From Nocardioides immobilis (GTDB taxonomy: Bacteria; Actinomycetota; Actinomycetes; Propionibacteriales; Nocardioidaceae), in NCBI RefSeq assembly GCF_003515065.1, contig NZ_QXGH01000038.1, positions 1 to 64,000 on the forward strand: 64,000 nt of DNA, written 5' to 3'. The notes beneath the pieces were generated by a model. The model was not told the origin of the DNA, did no database searches, and saw nothing but the letters and a program-made list of their open reading frames with translations. Position numbers and translations under genes: made by a program. Of this stretch, positions 53,475-62,503 are shown one piece after another (the stretch's first letter is position 1; every line of letters begins with the position of its first letter).

Positions 53475-54971
53475 TCACTGTGCGGTCGGGAAGTGGAAGC
53501 TGGAGTCGATGGCCTGCTCGACGTGCGGCCAGCGGGAGGTGACCACCTTTGCCCGCGTGTAGAACGCGACGCCCTCTGGTCCGTGGATGTGGGACTGGCC
53601 GAACAGGGAGTCCTTCCACCCGCCGAACGAGAAGTAGGCCATCGGGACGGGGACCGGGACGTTGATCCCGATCATCCCGACCTTGACCCCGCGCTGGAAC
53701 CGGCGGGCTGCCTCACCGCTCGACGTGAAGATTGCTGTGCCGTTGCCATACGGGTTGGCGTTGATCAGGGCGATCGCCGCGTCCACGGTGTCGGCGCGCA
53801 TCACCGACAGCACCGGGCCGAAGATCTCCTCCCGGTAGACATCCATCTCCGGCGTCACGCCGTCCACCACGGTCGGCCCCACGAAGAAGCCCTGCTCGTG
53901 ACCCGGCACGACCAGCCCGCGACCGTCCACGGTGACCTTGCCGCCTTGCCTCTCGCCGGCGTCGATCAGTCGCACGATCCGATCCACGGCTTCGGGGCTG
54001 ATCACCGGCCCCATCTCGCTCTTCTCGTCGCGCCCCGGGCCCACCACTACTTCGTGTGCCTTGGCATTGACCGCCTCGACGAGTGCATCCCCGGCGGTTC
54101 CGACGGCCACCGCGGCGGAGATCGCCATGCACCGCTCTCCCGCAGAGCCGAAGGCTGCAGCGACCAGGTGATCGGACGCGAAGTCCAGGTCGGCGTCGGG
54201 CAACACGATTGCGTGATTCTTCGCGCCACCCAGGGCCTGGACCCGCTTGCCGTTCGCCGTGCCCCGCTCGTGGATGTACTTCGCGATGGGTGTGGAGCCG
54301 ACGAACGAGATCGCCTCGACGTCCGGGTGATCCAACAGGGCGTCCACGGTCTCCTTGTCGCCGTGCACGACGTTGAACACACCGGGCGGAAGGCCTGCTT
54401 CGGCCCACAATTCGGCGATCCGCAGCGAGGCAGAGGGGTCCCGCTCGCTGGGCTTGAGCACGAAGGTGTTGCCGCAGGCGATGGCGACCGGGTGCATCCA
54501 CATCGGAACCATCACCGGGAAGTTGAACGGCGTGATGCCGGCGACCACGCCGAGCGGCTCCCTGAAAGAGAATGCGTCGATGCCGCGCGAGACCTGGTCG
54601 GAGTAGTCGCCCTTGAGGAGCTGTGGGATCCCGCACGCGAACTCCACGACCTCGAGGCCGCGTTGCACCTCACCGGCTGCGTCGGACACCACCTTGCCGT
54701 GCTCGTCGCTGATGATCTCGGCAAGCTCCTGGGTGTGGTCGTTGACTAGCTGCCGGAAGGCGAACAACACCTTGGTGCGCTGTGACAGCGAGGACTGCGA
54801 CCAGGACTCGAACGCCCGCTTCGCCGCTTGTACGGCGGTGTCGACGTCCGCGGGCGCGGCCAGCATCACCTCGGCCTGTCGCTCGCCCGTCGCCGGGTTC
54901 CACACGTCGCTCCGGCGGGTCGACGTGCCGCCGGCCAGCGCGCCGTCGATCCAGTGGTCGATCGTCCTCAT
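53475..54971 (-). CDS. iolA: Methylmalonate-semialdehyde dehydrogenase (CoA-acylating)
   Basis: ALDH-superfamily enzyme of 498 residues; the last step of inositol breakdown, malonate semialdehyde to acetyl-CoA (also called MmsA). N-terminal MRTIDHWIDGALAGGTSTRR, TPFNFPVMVPMWMHPVAIAC, QALGGAKNHAIVLPDADLDF, and GSAGERCMAISAAVAVG with the catalytic Cys. NFPVMVPMWM and GERCMA mark the CoA-dependent group. ATG 54971 overlaps the upstream barrel gene (ATGA). Confidence 0.95.
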   Translation of the reverse strand: MRTIDHWIDGALAGGTSTRRSDVWNPATGERQAEVMLAAPADVDTAVQAAKRAFESWSQSSLSQRTKVLFAFRQLVNDHTQELAEIISDEHGKVVSDAAGEVQRGLEVVEFACGIPQLLKGDYSDQVSRGIDAFSFREPLGVVAGITPFNFPVMVPMWMHPVAIACGNTFVLKPSERDPSASLRIAELWAEAGLPPGVFNVVHGDKETVDALLDHPDVEAISFVGSTPIAKYIHERGTANGKRVQALGGAKNHAIVLPDADLDFASDHLVAAAFGSAGERCMAISAAVAVGTAGDALVEAVNAKAHEVVVGPGRDEKSEMGPVISPEAVDRIVRLIDAGERQGGKVTVDGRGLVVPGHEQGFFVGPTVVDGVTPEMDVYREEIFGPVLSVMRADTVDAAIALINANPYGNGTAIFTSSGEAARRFQRGVKVGMIGINVPVPVPMAYFSFGGWKDSLFGQSHIHGPEGVAFYTRAKVVTSRWPHVEQAIDSSFHFPTAQ

Positions 54972-55984
54972 GACGAGGCCTCGACGCCGGCGAGCTTCGC
55001 GGCCGCGATGAGGTTGTCGGTGGCGAACTTGAGACCTTCCACCTGGCCGAACGAGGCGTCCTCGTGCTCGATGTTCACTGCGCGGACAGCGGTGTGCTCC
55101 CGGAGCGCTGCTAGGAACCGGGCCCAGAAGTCGACGTCGTGGCCGCGGCCGACGGCGACGAACGACCAGCCCGGGACGGCCGGCCACCGGGTGACGGTGT
55201 GGCGACCACCGAGGCCGAGCGGGTTCTCCTCGGCAGGGATCCATTCGAACCGGTCGTCGAGCACCCCGTTCACGGCTGCGGTCTGATGGATCAAGGTGTC
55301 CTTGGCGGCGGCGAAGAAGACCAGGTCGCCCAGGTCCTCGACGGCCGCGATGGGGTCGATGTGCTGCCAGAACAGATGGCTGGGGTCCATCTCGGCGCCG
55401 ACGTGGTTGACACCGCCGGCCGGGGTGGTGAGCTCAACCAGGCGCTTGAGGGTGGCCGGGTTGAACACCAGGTTGTGCGGGTGCATCTCGATCGCCACCC
55501 GTACGTCGTTCTCGGCGGCGAGCTCCTGGATCTCCTTCCAGAACGGGACCGCGACCTCGTCCCACTGGTAGTCCAAGGTCTCCTTGTAGACCGAGTCCCA
55601 CGGGATCACGGTCCACGACGGCCGTGTGCCGCCGGCCTCGGCCGCAGGCAGGCCCGACATCGTGATCACGGTCTTGATGCCGAGCAGCCCGGCCAGCTTG
55701 ATCGTGCGCTTCAGGTCCTCACCGTGGGTGACCTCCGGGTCCGGGTGCAGCGGGTTGCCGTTGCAGTTCAGCGCGGTGAGCTCGATGCCGTAGTCGTCGA
55801 AGACCGCGAGGTACTTCTCGCGGGCGGTGGCGCTCTCGAGCAGCTCATCGACGGGCAGGTGCGGGGTGCCGATGAATCCGCCGGCGTTTATCTCGACACT
55901 GGTCAGGCCGAGTCCGCGGAGCGTGTCCAGCGTCTCCTCGAGGGTCTTGTCGTGCAGGCAGGCGGTGTACGCGCCGAGCTTCAT
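54968..55984 (-). CDS. Sugar phosphate isomerase/epimerase, TIM barrel
   Basis: Second xylose-isomerase-like barrel, 338 residues: MKLGAYTACLHDKTLEETLD, VEINAGGFIGTPHLPVDELL, TALNCNGNPLHPDPEVTHGE, VRVAIEMHPHNLVFNPATL, GAEMDPSHLFWQHIDP (metal ligands Glu, Asp, His). It is longer than the IolH/IolE type and usually pairs with a Gfo/Idh/MocA dehydrogenase, which is the upstream neighbour here (63-base gap). Likely handles a keto-inositol or rare inositol isomer. Confidence 0.88.
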   Translation of the reverse strand: MKLGAYTACLHDKTLEETLDTLRGLGLTSVEINAGGFIGTPHLPVDELLESATAREKYLAVFDDYGIELTALNCNGNPLHPDPEVTHGEDLKRTIKLAGLLGIKTVITMSGLPAAEAGGTRPSWTVIPWDSVYKETLDYQWDEVAVPFWKEIQELAAENDVRVAIEMHPHNLVFNPATLKRLVELTTPAGGVNHVGAEMDPSHLFWQHIDPIAAVEDLGDLVFFAAAKDTLIHQTAAVNGVLDDRFEWIPAEENPLGLGGRHTVTRWPAVPGWSFVAVGRGHDVDFWARFLAALREHTAVRAVNIEHEDASFGQVEGLKFATDNLIAAAKLAGVEASS

Positions 55985-56047
55985 GATGTGTTCCTTTGAT
56001 GCTGGTGGGGGTGATGTCGTCGGCCACGAACGGTGGGCGACGAAGGG

Positions 56048-57226
56048 TCAGGCGAGGGCTACGGATTGGCCGCCGTTGAGCGCGGACTGGGTCACCGCGG
56101 CCTGGATCTCCATGTTGTGAAGGCCGTCGGCCAGCGACGGGAGGGGCGCGAGCTTGCCCAGCCCGGCAACCTGGTCGAGGAAGGCGCGGGCCTGCCACGC
56201 GAACAGGTCGTTCTGGCCGTGGCCGACGGAGGGGAAGTCCATCGCGATCCCCCGCTCGATGCCGGGGTGCTGGGGACCGATGAGGACGGTGCGAGATCCG
56301 TTGGTCCTTCCGTCGGGGCCTTTGTCTGCGAAGGTGAACTCGCCGGGCCGGTTGAGATCGAACGCTGCGGAGCCGTTGGCGGTGAACACCTCAAATCCCA
56401 GTCCGTTGGGAAGTCCATGCGAGATTCGGCTGATGGAGAAGGTGCCGACCGCACCGTTGCCGAAGGTGGCCGTGAAGGTGGCGATGTCCTCGTTCTCCAC
56501 GGGTTCGGTGGTATCACCGACCGCACCGGCGGCGTGTCCGACCGTTGCGCCGAGGGGCACGGGGCGCTCGGTGGTGAAGGTCTGGAACACCGCGCCAGTG
56601 ACGCTTGCGATCGGGCCGCAGAGATATTCGCCCAGGTCGATCATGTGGCTGCCGATGTCCGCGAGCGCGCCGGTGCCCGGCCCGCCCTTGTAGCGCCAGC
56701 TCATGGGATTGTGCGGGTCCTGGGCGTAGTCGCACCAGTAGTGGCCGTTGAAGTGCCGGACCGGTCCGATCGCACCGTTCTGGATCTGCTCGCGAATGGC
56801 GTTGATCGCCGGCGTACGCCGGAAGGAGAACCCGACGCCCGAGTGGCTTGTCGCGGCCTCGGCGGCAGCCACCATCGCCCTCGCGTCCTCGACGGTGGGG
56901 GCCAACGGCTTTTCGCACAGCACGTGCTTGCCGGCTGCAAGGAGCGCTTCCACGACCGGCCGGTGCAGCTCGTTGGCGATCGCCACCGAGACGACGTCGA
57001 TGTCAGGGGCATCCACGATCGCCTCCCAGCTCTTCTCGGCTCGCTGGTAGCCGAAGCGCTCGGCGCCGTCGAGTGCGAAGGGTTCGTGCGCGTCGGCGAT
57101 CGCGACGAGGCGTACGTCGGGCAGGTCCAGGTCGTAGAGCTGGCTCGCGACGCGGTAGCCGGCGGCATGGGCGCGCCCGACCATGCCGGCGCCGATCACG
57201 GCGACGCCGAGAGACGTGTCTGTCAT
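56048..57226 (-). CDS. Gfo/Idh/MocA-family dehydrogenase (inositol dehydrogenase-like)
   Basis: NAD(P)-dependent dehydrogenase of 392 residues: GVAVIGAGMVGRAHAAGYR (Rossmann), VSVAIANELHRPVVEALLAA, HVLCEKPLAPTVEDARAMV with the EKP catalytic Lys, GTGALADIGSHMIDLGEYL with Asp/His of the active site. It probably oxidises an inositol or derivative to the keto form that enters the pathway. It is longer than IolG of Bacillus (344), by insertions in the C-terminal sheet domain. Start ATG 57226. Confidence 0.9.
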   Translation of the reverse strand: MTDTSLGVAVIGAGMVGRAHAAGYRVASQLYDLDLPDVRLVAIADAHEPFALDGAERFGYQRAEKSWEAIVDAPDIDVVSVAIANELHRPVVEALLAAGKHVLCEKPLAPTVEDARAMVAAAEAATSHSGVGFSFRRTPAINAIREQIQNGAIGPVRHFNGHYWCDYAQDPHNPMSWRYKGGPGTGALADIGSHMIDLGEYLCGPIASVTGAVFQTFTTERPVPLGATVGHAAGAVGDTTEPVENEDIATFTATFGNGAVGTFSISRISHGLPNGLGFEVFTANGSAAFDLNRPGEFTFADKGPDGRTNGSRTVLIGPQHPGIERGIAMDFPSVGHGQNDLFAWQARAFLDQVAGLGKLAPLPSLADGLHNMEIQAAVTQSALNGGQSVALA

Positions 57227-57270
57227 GGAACGTTCTTCCTCGCTAGTGGGGTCGGATGTCGCGGCAGGCT

Positions 57271-58122
57271 TCAGGGGCCCGACGGGTCGTGGGTAAGGCG
57301 TTCGAGCTCGGCCGGCTCGGGGGTGTGCCCGTGGTGGGCGAGCTGGTAGGCCTCGATCTCTGCCTCGAGCTCGGCCATGGCCTCGCCTCCGGCCATCAGG
57401 TCGGTGATCTCTTCACGGGTCCGCTCGCCCTTGTGGAAGTCGGCGGCGAGGGCGCCGCGGATGAGGACGGCGAAGTGGTCGCCGACCGTCATCGCGTGGG
57501 TGACGTTGTGGGTCACCAGGACGACGGCGATGCCCTTTTGTCGTGCCTGCATGATCAGGCGGAGCACGTGTGCAGCCTCCTTGACGCCGAGCGCCGCAGT
57601 CGGCTCGTCGAGGATCAGAACGTTCGCGCCGAAGTGGACCGCGCGACCAATGGCCAGGGCCTGGCGTTCTCCGCCGGAGAGGCCACCGACGAGCCGGTCA
57701 CCGTCGGTGATGCGTGTGATTCCGAGAGCCTGCATCTCGCGGACGGCGATGCTGTTGGCGAGCTTGCGATCGAAACGACGCAGCGGCCACAGGCCCTTGA
57801 GGGGCTCAGCGCCGACGAAGAACGATCGCCCGATGCTCATCAAGGGGAAGGTTCCGCCGAACTGATGCACCGTGGCGATGCCGTGGCTGCTGGCGTCGCG
57901 GGGGCTCTTGAAGCACACCTTCTTCCCGCCGGCCTCCATCGTGCCGGAGCTGGGCTCGTGGAATCCGGACAGGATCTTGATCAGCGTGGACTTTCCGGCT
58001 CCGTTGTCTCCGAGCAGGCAAAGCACCTCGCCGGCTCTGACCTCCAGCGAGACGTCGCTGAGCACGTCGGTGGTGCCGAAGGACTTGCAAACGGCATTCA
58101 ACTTGAGGAGAGGCTCGGTCAT
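57271..58122 (-). CDS. Sugar ABC transporter ATP-binding protein, single-domain
   Basis: ABC ATPase of 283 residues: GDNGAGKSTLIKILSGF (Walker A), VHQFGGTFPLMSIG (Q-loop), VGGLSGGERQALAIGRAV (signature), VLILDEPTAALGVKEA (Walker B), VLVTHNVTHAM (switch His). Only one nucleotide domain, as in fructose-type (FrcA) importers, whereas ribose-type RbsA has two. ATG 58122 with GAAGG seven bases upstream is preferred over GTG 58128, which overlaps the permease stop. Confidence 0.92.
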   Translation of the reverse strand: MTEPLLKLNAVCKSFGTTDVLSDVSLEVRAGEVLCLLGDNGAGKSTLIKILSGFHEPSSGTMEAGGKKVCFKSPRDASSHGIATVHQFGGTFPLMSIGRSFFVGAEPLKGLWPLRRFDRKLANSIAVREMQALGITRITDGDRLVGGLSGGERQALAIGRAVHFGANVLILDEPTAALGVKEAAHVLRLIMQARQKGIAVVLVTHNVTHAMTVGDHFAVLIRGALAADFHKGERTREEITDLMAGGEAMAELEAEIEAYQLAHHGHTPEPAELERLTHDPSGP

Positions 58123-58124
58123 GG

Positions 58125-59168
58125 TCACGCCTTCTTCTTGGTTGAGGACGAGAGCGCCATACGACGGAAGGTGTTGTTCATCAGGACCGCGGCCAAGAGG
58201 AGGATGCCGAGAATGAAGCTGGCCCAGTCGGACTCCCAGCCGGTGTAGTAGATGCCCTGCTGCACGATCGCGAAGGTCAGCGTGCCGAGGACCACCCCGA
58301 CGACGGAGCCGTAGCCACCGGTGAGCAGAACGCCGCCGATGACCACCGCGATGATGGAGTTGAAGACGAAGGACTGGCCGTTGGCGACCTGTGCGCTGTT
58401 GTAGAGGATCGTCTGGATCACACCGACCAGGGCGGCCCCGAGCGCGCTTCCCATGAACAAGCCGATCTTGACGTTGCGCACCGAGATTCCAGTGGCCCGG
58501 GCGCTGACGGTGTCACCGCCAACGGCGAAGATCCAGTTGCCGAAGCGGCTGACGTGCAACATCCAGCCCACCACCACGGCGACGCCGATCCACCAGAAGA
58601 CCGCCACCTCGAACTTGTCTGCCAACAGGGTGCCGAACAGCTCCTTGTCCGGAGATCCGGGCTCGATGGCGACGCTGGTGGTGCCGGTGATGACCCGGGA
58701 GAAGCCCAGCGTCAGTCCGGCGAGGCCGAAGTTGGTGGCCAGGGTGACGACGAAGGACGGGACGTTGGTCGCGGTGACCAGTACGCCGTTGAGGAATCCT
58801 GTCAAAAGGCCCAGGGCGATCGCGGCTCCGATGCCGATGATCATCGGTGCGCCGTAATGACCGGAGACGATGGCCAGCGTCATCGAGCTTGACGCGAGGA
58901 CCGATCCGACGGACAGGTCCAGCTCGCCTGCGATCATGAGCAGGCCGACCGGGATGGCGATGATGCCCAGTTCGGCGGCGACGTTGAGCCAGCTGGCGGT
59001 GCCGCCGCTGGACAGGAACTGCTGGCCTCCGAAGATGGCGAAGAAGACGAAGACGCTGACCGTGCCGATAAGGGCTCCGGTCTCGGGCCGGCGGATCAGG
59101 TTCCGCACGCTCGCGCCGGAGACGAGCGGGCGCGCCGGAGCCGGCGCTGCTGGTGCTTGCACTGCCAT
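58125..59168 (-). CDS. Sugar ABC transporter permease
   Basis: Membrane permease of 347 residues of the RbsC/FrcC type, with about nine hydrophobic segments: GTVSVFVFFAIFGGQQFL, AELGIIAIPVGLLMIAGELD, VGSVLASSSMTLAIVSG, VVGVVLGTLTFAIVQQG. The GELDLSVGS phrase is a family hallmark. The N-terminus is Ala/Pro rich (MAVQAPAAPAPARPL). Co-transcribed with the ATPase by overlap; separated from the binding-protein gene by a hairpin. Confidence 0.93.
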   Translation of the reverse strand: MAVQAPAAPAPARPLVSGASVRNLIRRPETGALIGTVSVFVFFAIFGGQQFLSSGGTASWLNVAAELGIIAIPVGLLMIAGELDLSVGSVLASSSMTLAIVSGHYGAPMIIGIGAAIALGLLTGFLNGVLVTATNVPSFVVTLATNFGLAGLTLGFSRVITGTTSVAIEPGSPDKELFGTLLADKFEVAVFWWIGVAVVVGWMLHVSRFGNWIFAVGGDTVSARATGISVRNVKIGLFMGSALGAALVGVIQTILYNSAQVANGQSFVFNSIIAVVIGGVLLTGGYGSVVGVVLGTLTFAIVQQGIYYTGWESDWASFILGILLLAAVLMNNTFRRMALSSSTKKKA

Positions 59169-59226
59169 TTCTGAATCCCTTTTCGGTGGAGTCGAGGCCG
59201 ACGAATAGTGCGCTGTCGACCGGGTC

Positions 59227-59265
59227 GCGGTGCTGGGTCGCGGAAGATGCGCGACCCAGCACCGC
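59227..59265 (-). promoter_or_regulatory. Intercistronic hairpin between binding-protein and permease genes
   Basis: Perfect 16-base arms, GCGGTGCTGGGTCGCG (59227-59242) and its complement (59250-59265), around a 7-base loop. It starts four bases beyond the binding-protein stop. No T-run. It likely protects the upstream transcript or partly terminates it, giving more binding protein than permease. Confidence 0.65.
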
Positions 59266-59269
59266 CGGG

Positions 59270-60322
59270 TCAGCGGACGCCGGCCTTCGCGCCGTCGATG
59301 GCGAAGTCGACGTTGGACTGGTCGATGATCGCCGGGCCGGTCAGCAGCGGCCGCTGCGGAAGGTTGATGCCGTATCGCACGTAGCTGTTAGCCAACGAGA
59401 CCGCGAGGAAGCCCTGCATGTAGGGCTGCTGGTCGATGCAGAACAGCTCCTTGCCGTCCTTGATTCGCTCGAGCTGCGTCGGGTCCATGTCGAACGTGCC
59501 GAGGTCGACGTCGTCGCCCAAGCCGGCCTGTTCGATGGCACTTGCGGCGGCGTCAGCGTCTCCGGTGCTGATGGTGACAACGGCGTCGATCGAGTCGTCC
59601 TGGAGCAGCGCTGCCTTGATGCCCTGGGTGACTGCGGTCGGGTTGCCGAAACTCGATGAGGGCATCGGAAGCTGCTCAGATTCGCCTCCGCTTTCCTCGA
59701 TGCCCTCGGCAAGGCCGTCGCAACGGGCCTCGCTGTTCGCAGCGCCCGGCAGGGTGTTGACACACAGCACGTGCTCGTTGCCGTTCTCGCCGAGGTACTC
59801 CCCGCCGGCAACTCCGGCCTCATGGTCGTCGCTGCCGATGTAGTTGAGGGCACCGAGCTTGTCGGCGGCCTCCAGGCCGCCGGAGTTGTAGATCCACAGC
59901 GGGATGCCCTTGTCGACCACGCGCTGGAACGAGGCGTCCTGCGCCTCCGGCACCCAGTCGGGACCGATGATGGCGGTTGCACCGTTGCTCACGGCCGTGT
60001 CGATCAGCTTGGCCGCGTCGGGGCCGAGGTTGTCGTAGTTCTGAGGGCCGAGCCAGGTGACGCTGCCGCCGTCGGCCTCTACCAACTTGCCCGCGTCCTC
60101 GGCGCCGCGCTTCACGCGGGACCAGAACGGGTCGTCCGACTTGCCGCCGATGACGTAGATGTCGGCCTTGCCCGAGGGTCGGGGCCCAGTCCCCGAGTTG
60201 CCGCTGCCTCCGTCGTCGTCGTCGGAGTTCGGCTTGCCACTACCGCAGGCGCTGAGCAGCACGAGTGCCGCTGCGGCGGTCGTGGCCAGGACCACCTGGG
60301 TCCGTGTGCGCGTCGTGCTCAC
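59270..60322 (-). CDS. Sugar ABC transporter substrate-binding lipoprotein
   Basis: Periplasmic binding protein type I of 350 residues, anchored as a lipoprotein: signal LATTAAAALVLLSAC with Cys26, then an Asp/Ser/Gly-rich linker. Family motifs IYVIGGKSDDPFWSRVKRG, NGATAIIGPDWVPEAQDASF, YIGSDDHEAGVAGGEYLG and QQPYMQGFLAVSLANSYVRY match inositol/ribose-type proteins. First gene of the minus-strand iol operon, starting at GTG 60322. myo-Inositol is the likely ligand given the operon. Confidence 0.92.
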   Translation of the reverse strand: MSTTRTRTQVVLATTAAAALVLLSACGSGKPNSDDDDGGSGNSGTGPRPSGKADIYVIGGKSDDPFWSRVKRGAEDAGKLVEADGGSVTWLGPQNYDNLGPDAAKLIDTAVSNGATAIIGPDWVPEAQDASFQRVVDKGIPLWIYNSGGLEAADKLGALNYIGSDDHEAGVAGGEYLGENGNEHVLCVNTLPGAANSEARCDGLAEGIEESGGESEQLPMPSSSFGNPTAVTQGIKAALLQDDSIDAVVTISTGDADAAASAIEQAGLGDDVDLGTFDMDPTQLERIKDGKELFCIDQQPYMQGFLAVSLANSYVRYGINLPQRPLLTGPAIIDQSNVDFAIDGAKAGVR

Positions 60323-60464
60323 AAGACATCTTCCCCTTCGTCGACCGGGCTGCGCGGGCCGTGAACCTGTCCGAGTCCCCGGAAGCCAACGGCTGTTCTT
60401 GTTGTGTGAGGTGGATGACGCCGCGTGTGGCGTCGGTCACAAGAGAACCCGTCTGCAATGCCTT

Positions 60465-60531
60465 TGTCAACATATTCGCGCCACATTTTTAGAACGCTTT
60501 AGTTTCTGTCGCCTAGAACGCTATAGTTCTC
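60465..60531. promoter_or_regulatory. iol operon promoter and two LacI-type operator repeats
   Basis: TAGAACGCTTTAGTTTCT (60490-60507) and TAGAACGCTATAGTTCTC (60514-60531) are direct copies 24 bases apart, each with AGAAC/GTTCT-like dyad symmetry. The second contains TATAGT (60522-60527), a possible -10 for lacI with a weak -35 TTAGTT at 60499-60504. On the minus strand TTGACA (60465-60470) is a good -35 for the iol operon. The two repeats sit just upstream of it, so the adjacent LacI protein may bind both and repress both directions. Confidence 0.6.
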
Positions 60532-60629
60532 TTGCGGAGAAGGTTCGAGCGGTTATCCGGCAAGCCTGCGCATCGGCGGCTGGCCGCGCCGCTAGGGTGA
60601 GCCCACGTCCGCTCGGAGAGGGGTGACCA

Positions 60630-61649
60630 ATGACCGACCAACACGCCGGACAGCATCGGCGCGTCACCCTCGCAGACGTAGCCAGCCGGGCAGGGGTCTC
60701 CACGGCGCTGGTGTCGATCGTGATGCGGGATGCTCCAGGCGCGAGTGCCGCCAGCAGGGAGCGCATCCTCGGGGTAGCGCGAGAAATGGGCTATAGGCCC
60801 GACGTACGGGCTCGCTCGCTCGCGAGTCTCAAGGCTCACCTGATCGGGGTGCTGTTCGGACGCGCAGGGCGCTTCCACTTCGAGCTGATCGACGGCCTGT
60901 ACACCGCCGCGGAGGACCGCGGGTGGGACCTGGTCCTCAGCGCCCTGACGAGCAGCCGCGACGAGAAGCGCGCCCTCGGTTCGCTTCAGGACTTCCGGTT
61001 CGACGCCCTCATCATGCTCGGGCCAGAGATCCCGGAGCCACAGCTGGCAGGCCAGATCCCGCTGGTGGTGGTCGGTTGGCACGTGGACCACCCCGGTGTC
61101 GACATCGTGCGCACCTCCGACGACCACGCGATGGCTTTGTCCGTCAAGCACCTCGTGGACCTCGGACACCGCCGGATCGCGCACCTCCAGGGTGGCCGCG
61201 GACTGATCGCTCTCGCGAGGCGCGATGCCTACAAGCAGGCGATGCGGGCCAACGGGCTGAGGTCGGAGATCCACGTTGTGGAGTGCGACGGCGAGGACCA
61301 GCTCGACGGTCAGCGCGCTACGCGAACGATGCTCGAGACCGGGCGCGACCTGCCGTCCGCACTGATCGCCTTCAACGACGACATCGCCGCCGCCGCCATG
61401 AGCGTCCTTGGTCAGCAGGGAATCAGTGTCCCCGGCGACATCTCGGTCATCGGCTTCGACGACAGCGCCCTGGCGGGAAGCCCCGGCCTCGATCTCACGA
61501 CCATCCGCCAAGTCCCCCAAGAGATGGCCCGCCTCGCCGTAGAGCGCATCGTGGCACGGACCTCCGGCGCCAAGGTGGACGGCCGCGAGATCATCCTCGA
61601 GCCCGAACTGGTCGTCCGCGCAACCACGGGACCCGCCAACGACCGCTGA
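60630..61649 (+). CDS. LacI-family transcriptional repressor of the iol operon
   Basis: Regulator of 339 residues: N-terminal HTH VTLADVASRAGVSTALVSIV then REMGYRPDVRARSLAS (hinge), and a sugar-binding domain with LIGVLFGRAGRFHFELIDGL, DLGHRRIAHLQGG and SVIGFDDSALAGSPGLDLTT (the GFDD-S-A motif). Start ATG 60630 with GAGGGG upstream. It is divergent from the binding-protein gene with the operator repeats between them. An inositol-derived inducer is likely. Confidence 0.93.
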   Translation: MTDQHAGQHRRVTLADVASRAGVSTALVSIVMRDAPGASAASRERILGVAREMGYRPDVRARSLASLKAHLIGVLFGRAGRFHFELIDGLYTAAEDRGWDLVLSALTSSRDEKRALGSLQDFRFDALIMLGPEIPEPQLAGQIPLVVVGWHVDHPGVDIVRTSDDHAMALSVKHLVDLGHRRIAHLQGGRGLIALARRDAYKQAMRANGLRSEIHVVECDGEDQLDGQRATRTMLETGRDLPSALIAFNDDIAAAAMSVLGQQGISVPGDISVIGFDDSALAGSPGLDLTTIRQVPQEMARLAVERIVARTSGAKVDGREIILEPELVVRATTGPANDR

Positions 61650-61790
61650 CCACCCTGGCATCGGCGAGCCAGCGCCCCACGGATGCAATCCACGCCGCCA
61701 CAGCTGTCAGCCGCGCGTTCTCACGTCGCGTCAAATGGCACCAGCCTCAGGGTCTTCTTCCTTGCCTCGGCTGTGAATCGGTGCCGTGGG

Positions 61791-62200
61791 TCAGAGGTCG
61801 CCTTCGAGGAACTGGGCCCGTCCGAGGCCGAAGGACCAGTCCTGACGCCCGTTGGACACGATCGAAACGATGAGGTCGGTCGGCGAGATGTCGCAGCGTT
61901 CCTGGAGCCCGTCCGCCAACTCGCGGTAGACCGCCCTCTTCTGGTCCTCGGACCTGCCCTGCTGGAAGATCTGGATTACGGCCACGCCGGCGCTCCGTTC
62001 GAAGCCGAGTCCGGTGTCCTCCGCAATGATCTGCCCGACGGGGTGCTGGGTGATGACCTGGTAGCGATCTCGCGGGGGGCCGCGAACACGTCAAGCATGA
62101 CGTCCTGCACCGTGTCTGCGATGAGCCGCAACGCCTCTGGGGACGGCCCTCGTGGCCCGCGACCCCCGCCGCCTCTACCGCTCGCTCGGCCTCGGAGGGG
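61791..62200 (-). pseudogene. Tautomerase-family pseudogene with two single-base deletions
   Basis: The protein can be followed across three frames: EGRP, then ALRLIADTVQDVMLDVFAAP, then DRYQVITQHPVGQIIAEDTG, GLGFERSAGVAVIQIFQQGR, RAVYRELADGLQERCDISPT and QDWSFGLGRAQFLEGDL at the end. Joining them gives a MIF/PptA-like tautomerase of about 130-140 residues. One base is missing in a C-run (near 62145) and one near 62075. The N-terminal catalytic Pro segment is not clear. An AUG at 61985 could still give a 64-residue C-terminal piece. Confidence 0.7.
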
Positions 62201-62503
62201 GCCTCCAACGCCAGCTCGACGTCAACGGTGGCCTCATCGATCCGCTGCTCCCGGGCCAGCTGTCCGGATCCAGTTGACGCCGGCGGTCCCGCGCCGCCTC
62301 TTGCCGGCTTTCCCGGGCGCGGTCACTTCTGGCCTGTGCCTGTGCCGCGGTGCTCACTGGCGACCACCTCTTCCTTGATCCGAGGTCGCGGCCAAGATCA
62401 CCGCGACGCCTTCACACGACAGAAGCAACGCCGTCCCCGATCGATCGGACATACCGCGCCCGACTTTCGGACCCACCGCCGAGGCGAGCACCGCGGCGGC
62501 CGC
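62201..62503. other. No recognisable gene
   Basis: About 300 bases without a convincing coding region. A minus-strand frame encodes an Ala/Arg-rich stretch (STAAQAQARSDRARESRQEA) that could be a helical relic, but it has no stop-to-start logic or neighbour coupling. Confidence 0.3.
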
